The notes below the pieces were generated by a model. The model had not been told where the DNA came from. It saw only the letters and a program-made list of their open reading frames with translations, and searched no databases. Source: Eubacteriaceae bacterium UBA1433 (GTDB lineage Bacteria; Bacillota; Clostridia; Eubacteriales; UBA1433). Taken from it: 42,462 bases of DNA. The translations under genes were made by a program, and so were the position numbers. The number at the start of each line of letters is the position of its first letter. The first letter of the stretch is position 1. Positions 18,526-26,649 of this stretch are shown here, in pieces. The stretch spans positions 276,305 to 318,766 of the forward strand of contig DCTT01000026.1 in the NCBI GenBank assembly GCA_002329295.1, in the 5' to 3' direction.

Positions 18526-18560
18526 AAAAAAACCAAGCAACGCATTGCTTGGTTTTTTTT
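18526..18560 (-). terminator. Rho-independent terminator after tsf
   Basis: A strong hairpin with a 15-bp perfect stem (AAAAAAACCAAGCAA pairing with TTGCTTGGTTTTTTT) around a four-base loop, ending in a long U-run on the minus strand, four bases after the tsf stop. It ends the rpsB-tsf transcript. Because of the A-run it could also stop plus-strand transcription. Confidence 0.9.
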
Positions 18561-18563
18561 CGA

Positions 18564-19211
18564 TTATTTTATTTGGTCTGCAACCTCTGCTGCAAAGTCA
18601 TTGCTCCGCTTTTCAAGACCTTCTCCCATTTGATATCGGGTAAATCTGCGGATTTTGATATTTTCTCCGATCGAAGCGATGGTTTCTTGTACCACGTCCG
18701 CTACAGATTTGTCCATATCTTTTACGAAAGGCTGTTCGAGCAAACAAACTTCTTTGAAATATTTTTTAATTCTGCCTGCCACCATCTTTTCTGCAATGTT
18801 TTCCGGTTTGCCTTCGTTCATCGCCTGTGCTTTATAAATGGCTTTTTCGCCGTCAATTACTTCTTGGGGCACATCTTCTTCCGCCAAATAGAGCGGATTG
18901 CTCGCTGCAATATGCATCGAAATATCTTTTACAAAATTTAAAAAGTTTTCATTTTTGGCAACAAAGTCGGTTTCGCAATTCACCTCAACCAAAACGCCGA
19001 TTTTGCCTCCCATATGGATATAGGACGCCACAACGCCTTCCGCAGCAATTCGGCTGCCTTTTTTTTGCGCACTTGCCAATCCTTTTTCACGCAAAAAATC
19101 AATCGCTTTTTCCACATTTCCCTCAGTGGCAACCAGCGCTTTTTTGCAATCCATCATTCCTGCGCCCGTTTTTTCTCTGAGTTCCTTGACCATTGCTCCT
19201 GTAATTTCCAT
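18564..19211 (-). CDS. tsf: Translation elongation factor Ts
   Basis: Nucleotide exchange factor for EF-Tu, 215 residues: the short form with one reduced core domain, compared with about 290 in E. coli and B. subtilis. The N-terminal UBA-like domain has KELREKTGAGMMDCKKAL. The core has VEVNCETDFVAKNENF, carrying the TDFV motif that contacts EF-Tu. It follows rpsB by 24 bases, forming the usual rpsB-tsf pair, and is closed by a strong terminator. Confidence 0.97.
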   Translation of the reverse strand: MEITGAMVKELREKTGAGMMDCKKALVATEGNVEKAIDFLREKGLASAQKKGSRIAAEGVVASYIHMGGKIGVLVEVNCETDFVAKNENFLNFVKDISMHIAASNPLYLAEEDVPQEVIDGEKAIYKAQAMNEGKPENIAEKMVAGRIKKYFKEVCLLEQPFVKDMDKSVADVVQETIASIGENIKIRRFTRYQMGEGLEKRSNDFAAEVADQIK

Positions 19212-19235
19212 CTTTATTCTACCTTTGCCTTAATT

Positions 19236-20171
19236 TTATTTTTCTTCCGTTTCGTCGAGAGTTTCTTTTGCTTCTTGTGCTGTCGCTGCTGTTTCTTTTT
19301 GTTCTTCTGCAACTTCTTCTGCTGCTTCTTCCGCTTTCGGTGCCGCCTCTTTTACTTCTTCCGAAACCATCTCTTCCGGTTCCGCTTGCACTTCTGCCTT
19401 TTCTTCGGCTTTCGATGTTACCTCTTCTTGCACTTCTTCTTGTGCCTCAGCCACAGCCTCCACATCGGAGTCTTCTTCCGTAAATTGTTCGCCTTGCTTT
19501 CCTTCCAACACTGCATTGGCAATGATTTTTGAAATCAACGCTACTGCACGGATGGCGTCATCATTACCCGGAATGGGATAATCTATTTCATCCGGATCAC
19601 AGTTCGTATCTACTACCGCCACAATAGGAATATCCAATTTTCGCGCTTCCATCACGGCGATTCTTTCTTTTTTCGGATCGATGATAAAAAGCGCTCCCGG
19701 CATTTTTTTCATTTCGCGAATGCCGCCCAAAAACTTTTCCAGCCGCTCTTTTTCACGCAAAAGATTGATTACTTCTTTTTTTGGCAGCAATTCAAACGTG
19801 CCGTCGCTCTCCATCTTTTCTAACTCATCCAGTCTTGCTACACGCTTGCTGATCGTTTTATAATTTGTCAGCGTGCCGCCCAGCCAGCGATGCTCTACAT
19901 AAAGTTCTCCGCAACGCAGTGCTTCTTTTTTAATATTTTCCTGAGCCTGTTTTTTTGTTCCGACAAACAAAATCTGTTTTCCTTCTTCCGCAACAGAACG
20001 CACAAATTCATAGGCTTCGCCGATTTTGGTCACGGTTTTTTGAAGGTCAATAATGTAGATTCCGTTTCGTTGTGTGTAGATATACTCTTTCATTTTCGGG
20101 TTCCACCGGCGAGTCTGATGACCGAAATGAACCCCTGCTTCCAGCAATTGTTTCATGCTTACATAGGACAT
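19236..20171 (-). CDS. rpsB: 30S ribosomal protein S2 with long acidic C-terminal tail
   Basis: 311 residues from the ATG at 20169-20171, preceded by GAGGAGGAAGAAAAC. The S2 core (about 1-228) has MKQLLEAGVHFGHQTRRWNP, RWLGGTLTN, DPKKERIAVMEARKL and VDTNCDPDEIDYPIPGNDDA. The remaining 80 or so residues are almost only Glu, Ala, Val, Lys and Thr, strongly acidic and likely disordered; S2 is usually 230-260 residues. The frame is open further upstream to 20270 with an acidic stretch, but the conserved start and best ribosome-binding site favour the start given. A leader of about 114 bases separates it from its promoter. Confidence 0.96.
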   Translation of the reverse strand: MSYVSMKQLLEAGVHFGHQTRRWNPKMKEYIYTQRNGIYIIDLQKTVTKIGEAYEFVRSVAEEGKQILFVGTKKQAQENIKKEALRCGELYVEHRWLGGTLTNYKTISKRVARLDELEKMESDGTFELLPKKEVINLLREKERLEKFLGGIREMKKMPGALFIIDPKKERIAVMEARKLDIPIVAVVDTNCDPDEIDYPIPGNDDAIRAVALISKIIANAVLEGKQGEQFTEEDSDVEAVAEAQEEVQEEVTSKAEEKAEVQAEPEEMVSEEVKEAAPKAEEAAEEVAEEQKETAATAQEAKETLDETEEK

Positions 20172-20291
20172 GTTTTCTTCCTCCTCGGTTTTTTCTTCCA
20201 TTGCGTTTTCACCCGTATTCATCCTTTTGGACACCGTTACGGCTTTAAGAATCTCCTCCCTGTTTCGCAATGTGCTTTTTAGCGCTGTAAT

Positions 20292-20321
20292 ATAATATCA
20301 TAATTATCAAACAATGTACAA
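20292..20321 (-). promoter_or_regulatory. Predicted promoter of rpsB-tsf
   Basis: Minus-strand -35 TTGTAC (20316-20321) and -10 TATTAT (20292-20297) with an 18-base spacer, a few bases after the codY stop. The leader of about 114 bases to rpsB contains a second, unused ribosome-binding-like GGGAGGAG near 20245, so some post-transcriptional control by S2 is possible but not shown. Confidence 0.5.
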
Positions 20322-20328
20322 TCTTTTT

Positions 20329-21102
20329 TTATTTTACATCCATGTTTTCTATCACTTCTTTATTTAACAGCTTGATATAGGTACCCTTCATCCCCAATGA
20401 GCGCGTTTGAATCACCCGACCGCTTTCCAATTTGCGCAGTGCATTGACAATTACCGAATGCGTAATGCCTGTTTGTGCCGCAATTTTACTGACGACCACC
20501 GTTCCTTCATAGGTTTCTTGCTCAAAGCTTTCCAACACCGCTTTGATTGCCTGCCTTTCGGTATAAGAAAGCGTAGAAAGCGTCAGTTTTAAATTGCTTT
20601 CCTGCTGTTCTTTTTCCATCACGGCCATATTGCTCAAACGCATCAGCTCCATGGCAACGATGGTGGCGCTGTATTCGCTCATCACCAAATCTTCGTCCGA
20701 AAAACTGCGTTCATTTTTTGCCAATACCATCGTTCCCAATCGTTTTCCGCCTCCGTTAATCGGAACGATCGTCACATATCGCTGACGCATCACGCAATAC
20801 ACATCAAAATAGGCGCATTTCGGATTTTCTTCATATTGATTGGCTTTTGTTTCCTTGAGCGACATCAAATACGCATTGTATTCCGCCGGGAATTTTTTAT
20901 CTTCAATGGCTTTCATGTTAATGTCACAAGCGTTAACGGGCAAATAAGCATATCCCAAAAAACTCCCTTCCACATCGGCAATATAGACATTGCATTGCAA
21001 AATTTCGCTGAGCATAATGCACAGTTCTTCAAACGAAAGCACGCCGTCGCCCGAAAGCTGCAACGCCATATTCAGCTTTCTCGTTTTTTCGAGTAAATTC
21101 AT
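20329..21102 (-). CDS. codY: GTP- and branched-chain-amino-acid-sensing repressor CodY
   Basis: 257 residues, the normal length. The N-terminal GAF domain (about 1-155) binds Ile/Leu/Val; it begins NLLEKTRKLNMALQ. The C-terminal winged helix carries SKIAAQTGITHSVIVNALRK, then LGMKGTYIKLLN, the most conserved CodY region. CodY represses amino-acid biosynthesis and stationary-phase genes when nutrients are abundant, in Bacilli and Clostridia. It follows hslU by 38 bases with GAGGAG before the ATG. The hslV-hslU-codY order is the same as in B. subtilis. Confidence 0.96.
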   Translation of the reverse strand: MNLLEKTRKLNMALQLSGDGVLSFEELCIMLSEILQCNVYIADVEGSFLGYAYLPVNACDINMKAIEDKKFPAEYNAYLMSLKETKANQYEENPKCAYFDVYCVMRQRYVTIVPINGGGKRLGTMVLAKNERSFSDEDLVMSEYSATIVAMELMRLSNMAVMEKEQQESNLKLTLSTLSYTERQAIKAVLESFEQETYEGTVVVSKIAAQTGITHSVIVNALRKLESGRVIQTRSLGMKGTYIKLLNKEVIENMDVK

Positions 21103-21140
21103 TTTTTTCTCCTCAAATATACAAAACCGTCGGATTGATT

Positions 21141-22535
21141 TTATATAATATATTTTTCCATATTGCGCAAATATTTTTGCACATCAAATACTTTGTCAAC
21201 ATACGCTTTGTCGATTGTCACGGTTTGATGCGCATATTCATCTGCATTATACGATATGTCTTCCAACAATTTTTCCATGACTGTGTGCAGCCTGCGGGCG
21301 CCGATATTTTCGCTGTTTTCATTTTGAAAAATAGCGACTTTTGCAATTTCTTCCAAAGCGCTGTCTTCAAAGACCAATTCTACATGCTCTGTTTTCAACA
21401 ATTCGGTATATTGCTTAATAATCGCATTTTGCGGTTGCGTCAAAATCAATTGAAAATGCTCCAATGTCAAATGGTGTAAATCCACCCTGATTGGAAAACG
21501 TCCCTGCAACTCAGGAATCAGGTCGGAAACTTTGCTCATGTGAAAAGCGCCGGCGGCAACAAACAAAATGTGGTCGGTGTTTACCGGACCGTATTTTGTG
21601 TTCACGGTACTTCCCTCCACAATGGGCAAAATGTCTCGCTGCACACCCTCTCTGGACACATCGGGACCGCCTCTGTACTCACTGCTGCCCGCTATTTTAT
21701 CGATTTCGTCTAAAAAGATGATTCCGTTTTGCTCTGCATTGCGAAGGCCCTCTTCAATCACGGCATCCATATCCAACAATTTCTCTGCCTGCTGTTGCGT
21801 CAATATCTTTCGAGCTTCCGAAACGCTGACTCTTCTCTTTTTTTTCTTCTTGGGAAGAATACCTCCGAGCATATCGTTGAGATTCATATCCTCTCCCATC
21901 CCTTGTCCGATTACCCCAATGGGAACCGAGGCATTGTCATCTACAAAAATATCTACTTTTTCGTCTTCCATCATCCCCGCACGCAATTTTTGCTCTATTT
22001 CACTGCGCTTAAGGCGCACTTCATCCGTCAAAGCCGCCGGATCAATTTCTCCTTCTTCTTCGGAATTATTTGCACCGAATATCATATCAAAAGGCGTCTG
22101 CGATTTTGTCTTCTTTTTCATAACGGGCACTAATAAATCCAACAATTTCTCGTTTGCCATTTCTTCGGCTTTTGCCTTAACTTCATCGAATTTGATTTCT
22201 TTTGTCATGCGAATGGCTGCATACACCAAATCTCGTACCATGCTTTCAGCATCCCGACCCACATAACCCACTTCCGTAAATTTCGTAGCCTCCACCTTCA
22301 AAAATGGCGCTTGCACCAATTTTGCCAGCCGACGGGCTATTTCCGTTTTTCCTACGCCGGTCGGCCCTACCATGATGATATTTTTCGGTGTGATTTCTTC
22401 CTGCAATTCTTCTGTAAGCTGACTGCGACGATAGCGATTGCGCAATGCAACAGCCATGGCCTTTTTTGCATCTTCTTGTCCGATAATATATTTATCCAAC
22501 TCCGCTACAATTTCTTTGGGTGTAAGTGCATTCAT
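21141..22535 (-). CDS. hslU: ATP-dependent protease ATPase subunit HslU (ClpY)
   Basis: AAA+ unfoldase that feeds substrates into the HslV peptidase; 464 residues from the ATG at 22533-22535. Walker A is MVGPTGVGKTEIARRLA (about residue 55), Walker B is GIIFLDEIDKIA, and the sensor region has PELQGRFPIRVDL. The inserted I domain lies between (about 105-240). The frame is open 20 codons upstream, but AAGGGAGAATAAAA precedes the chosen ATG and the family start is TPKEIVAELDKYIIGQ. It begins two bases after the hslV stop. Confidence 0.97.
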   Translation of the reverse strand: MNALTPKEIVAELDKYIIGQEDAKKAMAVALRNRYRRSQLTEELQEEITPKNIIMVGPTGVGKTEIARRLAKLVQAPFLKVEATKFTEVGYVGRDAESMVRDLVYAAIRMTKEIKFDEVKAKAEEMANEKLLDLLVPVMKKKTKSQTPFDMIFGANNSEEEGEIDPAALTDEVRLKRSEIEQKLRAGMMEDEKVDIFVDDNASVPIGVIGQGMGEDMNLNDMLGGILPKKKKKRRVSVSEARKILTQQQAEKLLDMDAVIEEGLRNAEQNGIIFLDEIDKIAGSSEYRGGPDVSREGVQRDILPIVEGSTVNTKYGPVNTDHILFVAAGAFHMSKVSDLIPELQGRFPIRVDLHHLTLEHFQLILTQPQNAIIKQYTELLKTEHVELVFEDSALEEIAKVAIFQNENSENIGARRLHTVMEKLLEDISYNADEYAHQTVTIDKAYVDKVFDVQKYLRNMEKYII

Positions 22536-22537
22536 TT

Positions 22538-23083
22538 TTATTCTCCCTTCTTTTCGAGGGTAAGAACCGTAATGTTTGTATTGGTAAATACACAAATTTC
22601 CGAAGCAATCCGCATCGCTTCATAAACAATTTCTTCCGCATTCATTTCTGAATGCTTTTGCAGCGCCTTTGCGGCAGCCATGGCATACATGCCGCCACTG
22701 CCGATAGCCACCACATCATCATCCGGCGCGATCACCTCGCCGGTTCCGGAAATCACCAGCATGTCCTCTTCGTCCATGGCAATGAGCAATGCTTCCAGTT
22801 TGCGCAGCACTTTATCTGTGCGCCATTCCTTGGCAAGTTCCACCGCCGCCCGATTCAAATTTCCGCTGTAAAGTTCCAGCTTTGCTTCAAATTTATCCGA
22901 AAGAGCAAAGGCATCTGCCACCGAACCGGCAAAGCCCACCAATACTTTGTCATGATAGATTTTTCTTACCTTCACAGCGCCATGCTTGATAACCGTTTGT
23001 TGACCCATCGTCACCTGACCGTCCCCTCCCATGGCAGAGAGATGATTTTTCTTCACTGCTACTATGGTTGTGGCATGAAACAT
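22538..23083 (-). CDS. hslV: ATP-dependent protease peptidase subunit HslV (ClpQ)
   Basis: Proteasome-like threonine peptidase, 181 residues. The N-terminus reads MFHATTIVAVKKNHLSAMGG; the TTIVAV stretch aligns with the mature N-terminus of HslV, so the catalytic Thr would need removal of four residues (MFHA). Further motifs are GDGQVTMGQ, VRKIYHDKVLVGFAGSVADA and AIGSGGMYAMAAAKAL. Shine-Dalgarno GGGAGGAAG is clear, and a 7-bp inverted repeat lies immediately upstream. The two genes found here in B. subtilis, trmFO and xerC, are absent between topA and hslV. Confidence 0.96.
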   Translation of the reverse strand: MFHATTIVAVKKNHLSAMGGDGQVTMGQQTVIKHGAVKVRKIYHDKVLVGFAGSVADAFALSDKFEAKLELYSGNLNRAAVELAKEWRTDKVLRKLEALLIAMDEEDMLVISGTGEVIAPDDDVVAIGSGGMYAMAAAKALQKHSEMNAEEIVYEAMRIASEICVFTNTNITVLTLEKKGE

Positions 23084-23097
23084 TTTTCTTCCTCCCT

Positions 23098-23116
23098 ATC
23101 AATGCAAATCATTGAT
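23098..23116. promoter_or_regulatory. Inverted repeat just before the hslV ribosome-binding site
   Basis: ATCAATG-CAAAT-CATTGAT, a perfect 7-bp inverted repeat with a five-base spacer, one base upstream of GGGAGG of hslV. It could be an operator or a hairpin that modulates translation. It does not fit the CodY box consensus. Confidence 0.35.
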
Positions 23117-23209
23117 GTTTTTTTATCCTCAACAATTTTTGCCTGTTTTTCAAACCAGTTCTAATTTACCATAATAGACTGAATTTTGAAATAAGAATTT
23201 GTAATAAAT

Positions 23210-23238
23210 AAAAAGATGGCCGGTAAAACCACCTTTTT
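23210..23238 (-). terminator. Terminator after topA
   Basis: On the minus strand AAAAAGGTGG pairs with CCATCTTTTT (one G-U pair) around a nine-base loop, ending in a U-run. It lies about 36 bases after the topA stop and probably separates dprA-topA from hslVU-codY. The 190-base gap must then hold a promoter for hslV; only weak candidates were seen. Confidence 0.65.
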
Positions 23239-23274
23239 ATTACATATATTCATCTTTTTTGTATAAATATTCGT

Positions 23275-25326
23275 TTATTCTTCCCCATCGCAGACTAAGC
23301 AAGCGGCCTTTGCGTTTTTTGCCCGTGTTTTTTTAAATTTCAAGCTTCCGCATTTTTCGCATTTTTCTTTTGTCGGGATGCTCCAAGTAAGATAGTCACA
23401 ATCGGGATACGCCGAACAACCATAAAAAATTTTCCCGCGCTTCGTTCTGCGTTTTGTCAAATTTGCCCCGCATTTTGGACACTTCGCCTCGATGGTTTCG
23501 AGAATCGATTTTACGTTTTTGCACTTAGGAAAAGCTGAACAGGCAAGAAATTTGCCATAACGTCCGTCCTTAACCAGCATGTCGCTTCCGCATTTTTCGC
23601 ATTTTTCTCCGCTGATAACATCGGGAATTTTAATCTTGTCCATCTCTTCCGCTTTTTGCAAGTCTTGTGTAAATTCCTGATAAAAGGCGCCAATCAACTC
23701 CACCCAATCTACATTTCCTTCGGATATTTTATCCAATTCGCTCTCCATTTGCGCAGTAAAGTCAATGTCAATAATGTCTTTAAAATATTCTTTCATGACA
23801 TCCGTCACAATCACGCCCAGCTCTGTGGGTTTAAATTTTTTTTCTTCCAGCGTCACATATCGTCTGTTCAATATCGTGGCAATGGTGGCGGCATAGGTGC
23901 TCGGACGTCCGATCCCTCTTTCTTCCAATGCTTTTACCAACGAAGCTTCCGTATACCGCGGCGGCGGAAGGGTAAACTTTTGCTCGGAAGTGATTTTTTC
24001 CAACAGCAAAACATCGCCTTCCGCAAGAGAAGGAAGCATGTTTTCTTGATCTTCTTCGGTTTTATTGTCATATAATTTCAAATATCCGTCAAAGACAAGC
24101 ACCGAACCCGTGGCGCGAAACAACACTTCATTGCAGGCGATGTCCACCGTGAGCACATCGTATTGCGCCGGTTTCATATTTGATGCCAAAAATCGTTGAT
24201 ATATCAAATTATACAGCCTTGCCTGATCTCTTGAAAGAGAGCCGGTCACACTTTGCGGACTCAATTCAATCATCGTCGGGCGAATGGCTTCATGGGCATC
24301 TTGCACACCGTCTTTTTTCGCAGTCTTTCGCCGAGCATACATGGCATATTCTTTGCCGTATTGAGCAGTAATATAAGCCAATGCCGCTGAACGCGCCTCT
24401 TCGGATACCCGTATGGAATCTGTTCTCAAATAGGTAATTAACCCTGTCAGACCTTGTCCTTCTATTTCCACGCCTTCATAAAGTTGCTGCGCAATCATCA
24501 TGGTCTTTTTTGTTGTAAATCCGAGTTTTTTGTTGGCCTCTTGTTGCAGTGTACTTGTCGTGAAGGGAAACGGTGCATTTTTTTGCCGCTTGCTCTGTTT
24601 GACTTTTTGCACAACGTATTGCCCGTTTTCTACTTTTTTTAAAATTGCATCTGCTTCTTCTTTTGTTTTAATTTCTGTTTTTTTGCCGTCTATACCATAA
24701 AATTTTGCCTGAAAGCTTTTTTCCCCGGCCTCTTTTTTCAACAATGCATTGATGAGCCAGTACTCTTTGGGTACAAAATTCTCAATTTCTTCTTCGCGAT
24801 CGACAATCATCCTTGTCGTTACCGACTGCACCCTGCCGGCACTCAGCCCTTTTTTGACCTTGTTCCACAAAAACGGACTGAGTTTGTAGCCCACCAATCT
24901 GTCCAATATGCGCCTGGCCTGTTGCGAGTTTACCAAATCCATATCAATTTTACGCCTATGCTCAAATGCGTTGCTCACAGCTTTTTTTGTAATTTCATGA
25001 AACTCCACACGCACTTCTTCATCTAAATCTACGCCGAGCAAATTGGCAATATGCCAACTGATGGCCTCACCCTCTCTGTCCGGGTCTGTTGCCAAAAAAA
25101 TTCTTTCACTGTCTTTTGCCTGCTCTTTCAACCGTTTTGCCACTTCTTTTTTGTCGGGCATCGTTATATAGAGAGGCTTAAAATCCTTTTCGACATTAAT
25201 CCCCATCTGTTCTCTCGGCAAATCGATGATATGTCCCATTGAAGCTTCTACTCTGTAACCGTCCGGCAAATATTTTTTGATGGTTTTCGCTTTTGCAGGC
25301 GATTCAACGATGACTAATGTTTTCAA
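23275..25326 (-). CDS. topA: DNA topoisomerase I
   Basis: Type IA topoisomerase that relaxes negative supercoils; 683 residues. The Toprim domain has VIVESPAKAKTI and LATDPDREGEAISWHIANLL. The active-site Tyr is in GLITYLRTDSIRVS near residue 305. Three C-terminal four-cysteine zinc ribbons follow from about residue 570: CEKCGSDML...C, CPKCGANL...C and CEKCGSLKF...C. The start codon is TTG (25324-25326) with GGAGGGACAG just upstream; no in-frame ATG fits better. It lies downstream of dprA, the standard Firmicute order. Confidence 0.97.
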   Translation of the reverse strand: MKTLVIVESPAKAKTIKKYLPDGYRVEASMGHIIDLPREQMGINVEKDFKPLYITMPDKKEVAKRLKEQAKDSERIFLATDPDREGEAISWHIANLLGVDLDEEVRVEFHEITKKAVSNAFEHRRKIDMDLVNSQQARRILDRLVGYKLSPFLWNKVKKGLSAGRVQSVTTRMIVDREEEIENFVPKEYWLINALLKKEAGEKSFQAKFYGIDGKKTEIKTKEEADAILKKVENGQYVVQKVKQSKRQKNAPFPFTTSTLQQEANKKLGFTTKKTMMIAQQLYEGVEIEGQGLTGLITYLRTDSIRVSEEARSAALAYITAQYGKEYAMYARRKTAKKDGVQDAHEAIRPTMIELSPQSVTGSLSRDQARLYNLIYQRFLASNMKPAQYDVLTVDIACNEVLFRATGSVLVFDGYLKLYDNKTEEDQENMLPSLAEGDVLLLEKITSEQKFTLPPPRYTEASLVKALEERGIGRPSTYAATIATILNRRYVTLEEKKFKPTELGVIVTDVMKEYFKDIIDIDFTAQMESELDKISEGNVDWVELIGAFYQEFTQDLQKAEEMDKIKIPDVISGEKCEKCGSDMLVKDGRYGKFLACSAFPKCKNVKSILETIEAKCPKCGANLTKRRTKRGKIFYGCSAYPDCDYLTWSIPTKEKCEKCGSLKFKKTRAKNAKAACLVCDGEE

Positions 25327-25435
25327 CTGTCCCTCCTGGATGTGTGTCGTTTTTCCATGCCGTGCATGTTATTTCGACATTTTCATCTATTTTAAATAAA
25401 TGTGTTGTTATCAAAAATTGTTTCCGCTGATGTCT

Positions 25436-26536
25436 TTACGAAATAAAAAAACTGCCCTTGTCTTTATAAATCAATCCATCGATTTCCATCATGGTCAACA
25501 TCGACGACACCGCCGATGTGCTGAGATTTGCGTGCAGGGCTAATTCGTCGATCTCCGTACACCCTTTCAAAATCAACTGATAAATTTTTTCTTCTTCTCC
25601 GCTCAGTTGCGGTTTTTGCCGTTTATCTTCCACGAGCGGTTTTTCGGTCTTTTTCTTTGTGTAGGCAGGCAATATTTCTTCCAAAATATCTTCATACGAA
25701 GTCACCAACTTGGCGGCCGTGTTTTTAATCAATGCATTGGTACCATCACTGGTGGGACTCACGATGCTGCCCGGCACGGCAAAAACTTCTCTGTTTTGTT
25801 CCAGTGCCAGTTTTGCGGTAATCAACGCCCCGCTTTTCGCGGCAGCTTCCACAATCACTGTACCTGCACTCAAACCGCTGATAATCCGATTTCGGGCAGG
25901 AAAAGTATATACGGCAGGCGGCACACCCAAACCGTATTCACTGACAACACACCCGTTTTTCATAATTTGCTGATAAAGCCCTTCGTTGGAGCGCGGATAT
26001 ACGACATCAATACCGCATCCCAACACCGCAACCGTTTTGCCTCCCGCTTCCAGCGCTCCCTGATGCGCTGCCGCATCAATGCCATAGGCCATACCGCTGA
26101 CGATGACAATCCCCCTCTTTGCCAGTTGATAGGCAATTTCTTTCGCACTGCGCACACCATACTGTGTGGCGTTTCGAGAACCTACCATCGATATATAAAT
26201 ATCCTCATCATTCATTTCATATTCGCCACGGTGATAAAGCACCAACGGATAGTGATGGATGTTTTGCAACGGCGAAGGATATCCTCTTTGATCCGGGGTC
26301 ACAATTGCAATCCCTTTTTCCGCCAGTTGTTTTTTTTGGTTTTCTGCAGAATCCAAATTTTTATTCCCGACAATGTTTTGTGCGTCTGAAAGAGTAATAT
26401 TTTCAACAACAAGCAATTCGGCGGCACCAGCCTGATAAATCGCCTGAGGACTTTCAAATTTTTCCAATAATTTTTGTTTCTTTGTCGCCGAGAGTTTTTC
26501 AATATCTCGAAGCCACAACCAATACAATGTGTCCAA
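25436..26536 (-). CDS. dprA: DNA-processing protein DprA
   Basis: Loads RecA onto incoming single-stranded DNA in natural transformation; 366 residues. An N-terminal helical region (about 1-85) is followed by the Rossmann-like core with VGSRNATQYGVRSAKEIAYQ, VSGMAYGIDAAAHQGALEAG, VLGCGIDVVYPRSN and FPARNRIISGLS. A C-terminal winged helix occupies the last 65 residues. I chose the TTG at 26534-26536 (LDTLYWLWLRDIEKLS) because GGCGGAG lies just upstream. The apparent ATG at 26665 lies before the predicted promoter and inside comM. Confidence 0.93.
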   Translation of the reverse strand: MDTLYWLWLRDIEKLSATKKQKLLEKFESPQAIYQAGAAELLVVENITLSDAQNIVGNKNLDSAENQKKQLAEKGIAIVTPDQRGYPSPLQNIHHYPLVLYHRGEYEMNDEDIYISMVGSRNATQYGVRSAKEIAYQLAKRGIVIVSGMAYGIDAAAHQGALEAGGKTVAVLGCGIDVVYPRSNEGLYQQIMKNGCVVSEYGLGVPPAVYTFPARNRIISGLSAGTVIVEAAAKSGALITAKLALEQNREVFAVPGSIVSPTSDGTNALIKNTAAKLVTSYEDILEEILPAYTKKKTEKPLVEDKRQKPQLSGEEEKIYQLILKGCTEIDELALHANLSTSAVSSMLTMMEIDGLIYKDKGSFFIS

Positions 26537-26589
26537 ATTGTCTCCGCCTTTTATTGAGCCCACCTTGCTTTTTCTCAGGCAAATAGTGC

Positions 26590-26618
26590 TTGAAATAGCT
26601 TTGATGGTAGTGTATATT
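26590..26618 (+). promoter_or_regulatory. Predicted promoter of comM
   Basis: -35 TTGAAA (26590-26595) and -10 TATATT (26613-26618) with a 17-base spacer on the plus strand. The start site would be near 26625, leaving a leader of about 15 bases to the GTG at 26640. It overlaps the dprA promoter head to head. Confidence 0.6.
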
Positions 26619-26620
26619 TC

Positions 26621-26649
26621 ATTATAAGAGGTGAGGAACGTGCTGTCAA
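26621..26649 (-). promoter_or_regulatory. Consensus sigma-A promoter of dprA
   Basis: Minus-strand TTGACA (26644-26649) and TATAAT (26621-26626), both perfect, separated by 17 bases. The -35 box lies inside the first codons of comM. The predicted start is near 26614, giving a leader of about 78 bases to the dprA TTG. Confidence 0.8.

Noticed and set aside
21568..22266. Long plus-strand open frame (232 codons) opposite hslU
   Set aside because: It lies entirely antisense to a clearly recognised hslU and has no ribosome-binding site or family motif. Similar long antisense frames occur opposite fhs, dprA and polC.
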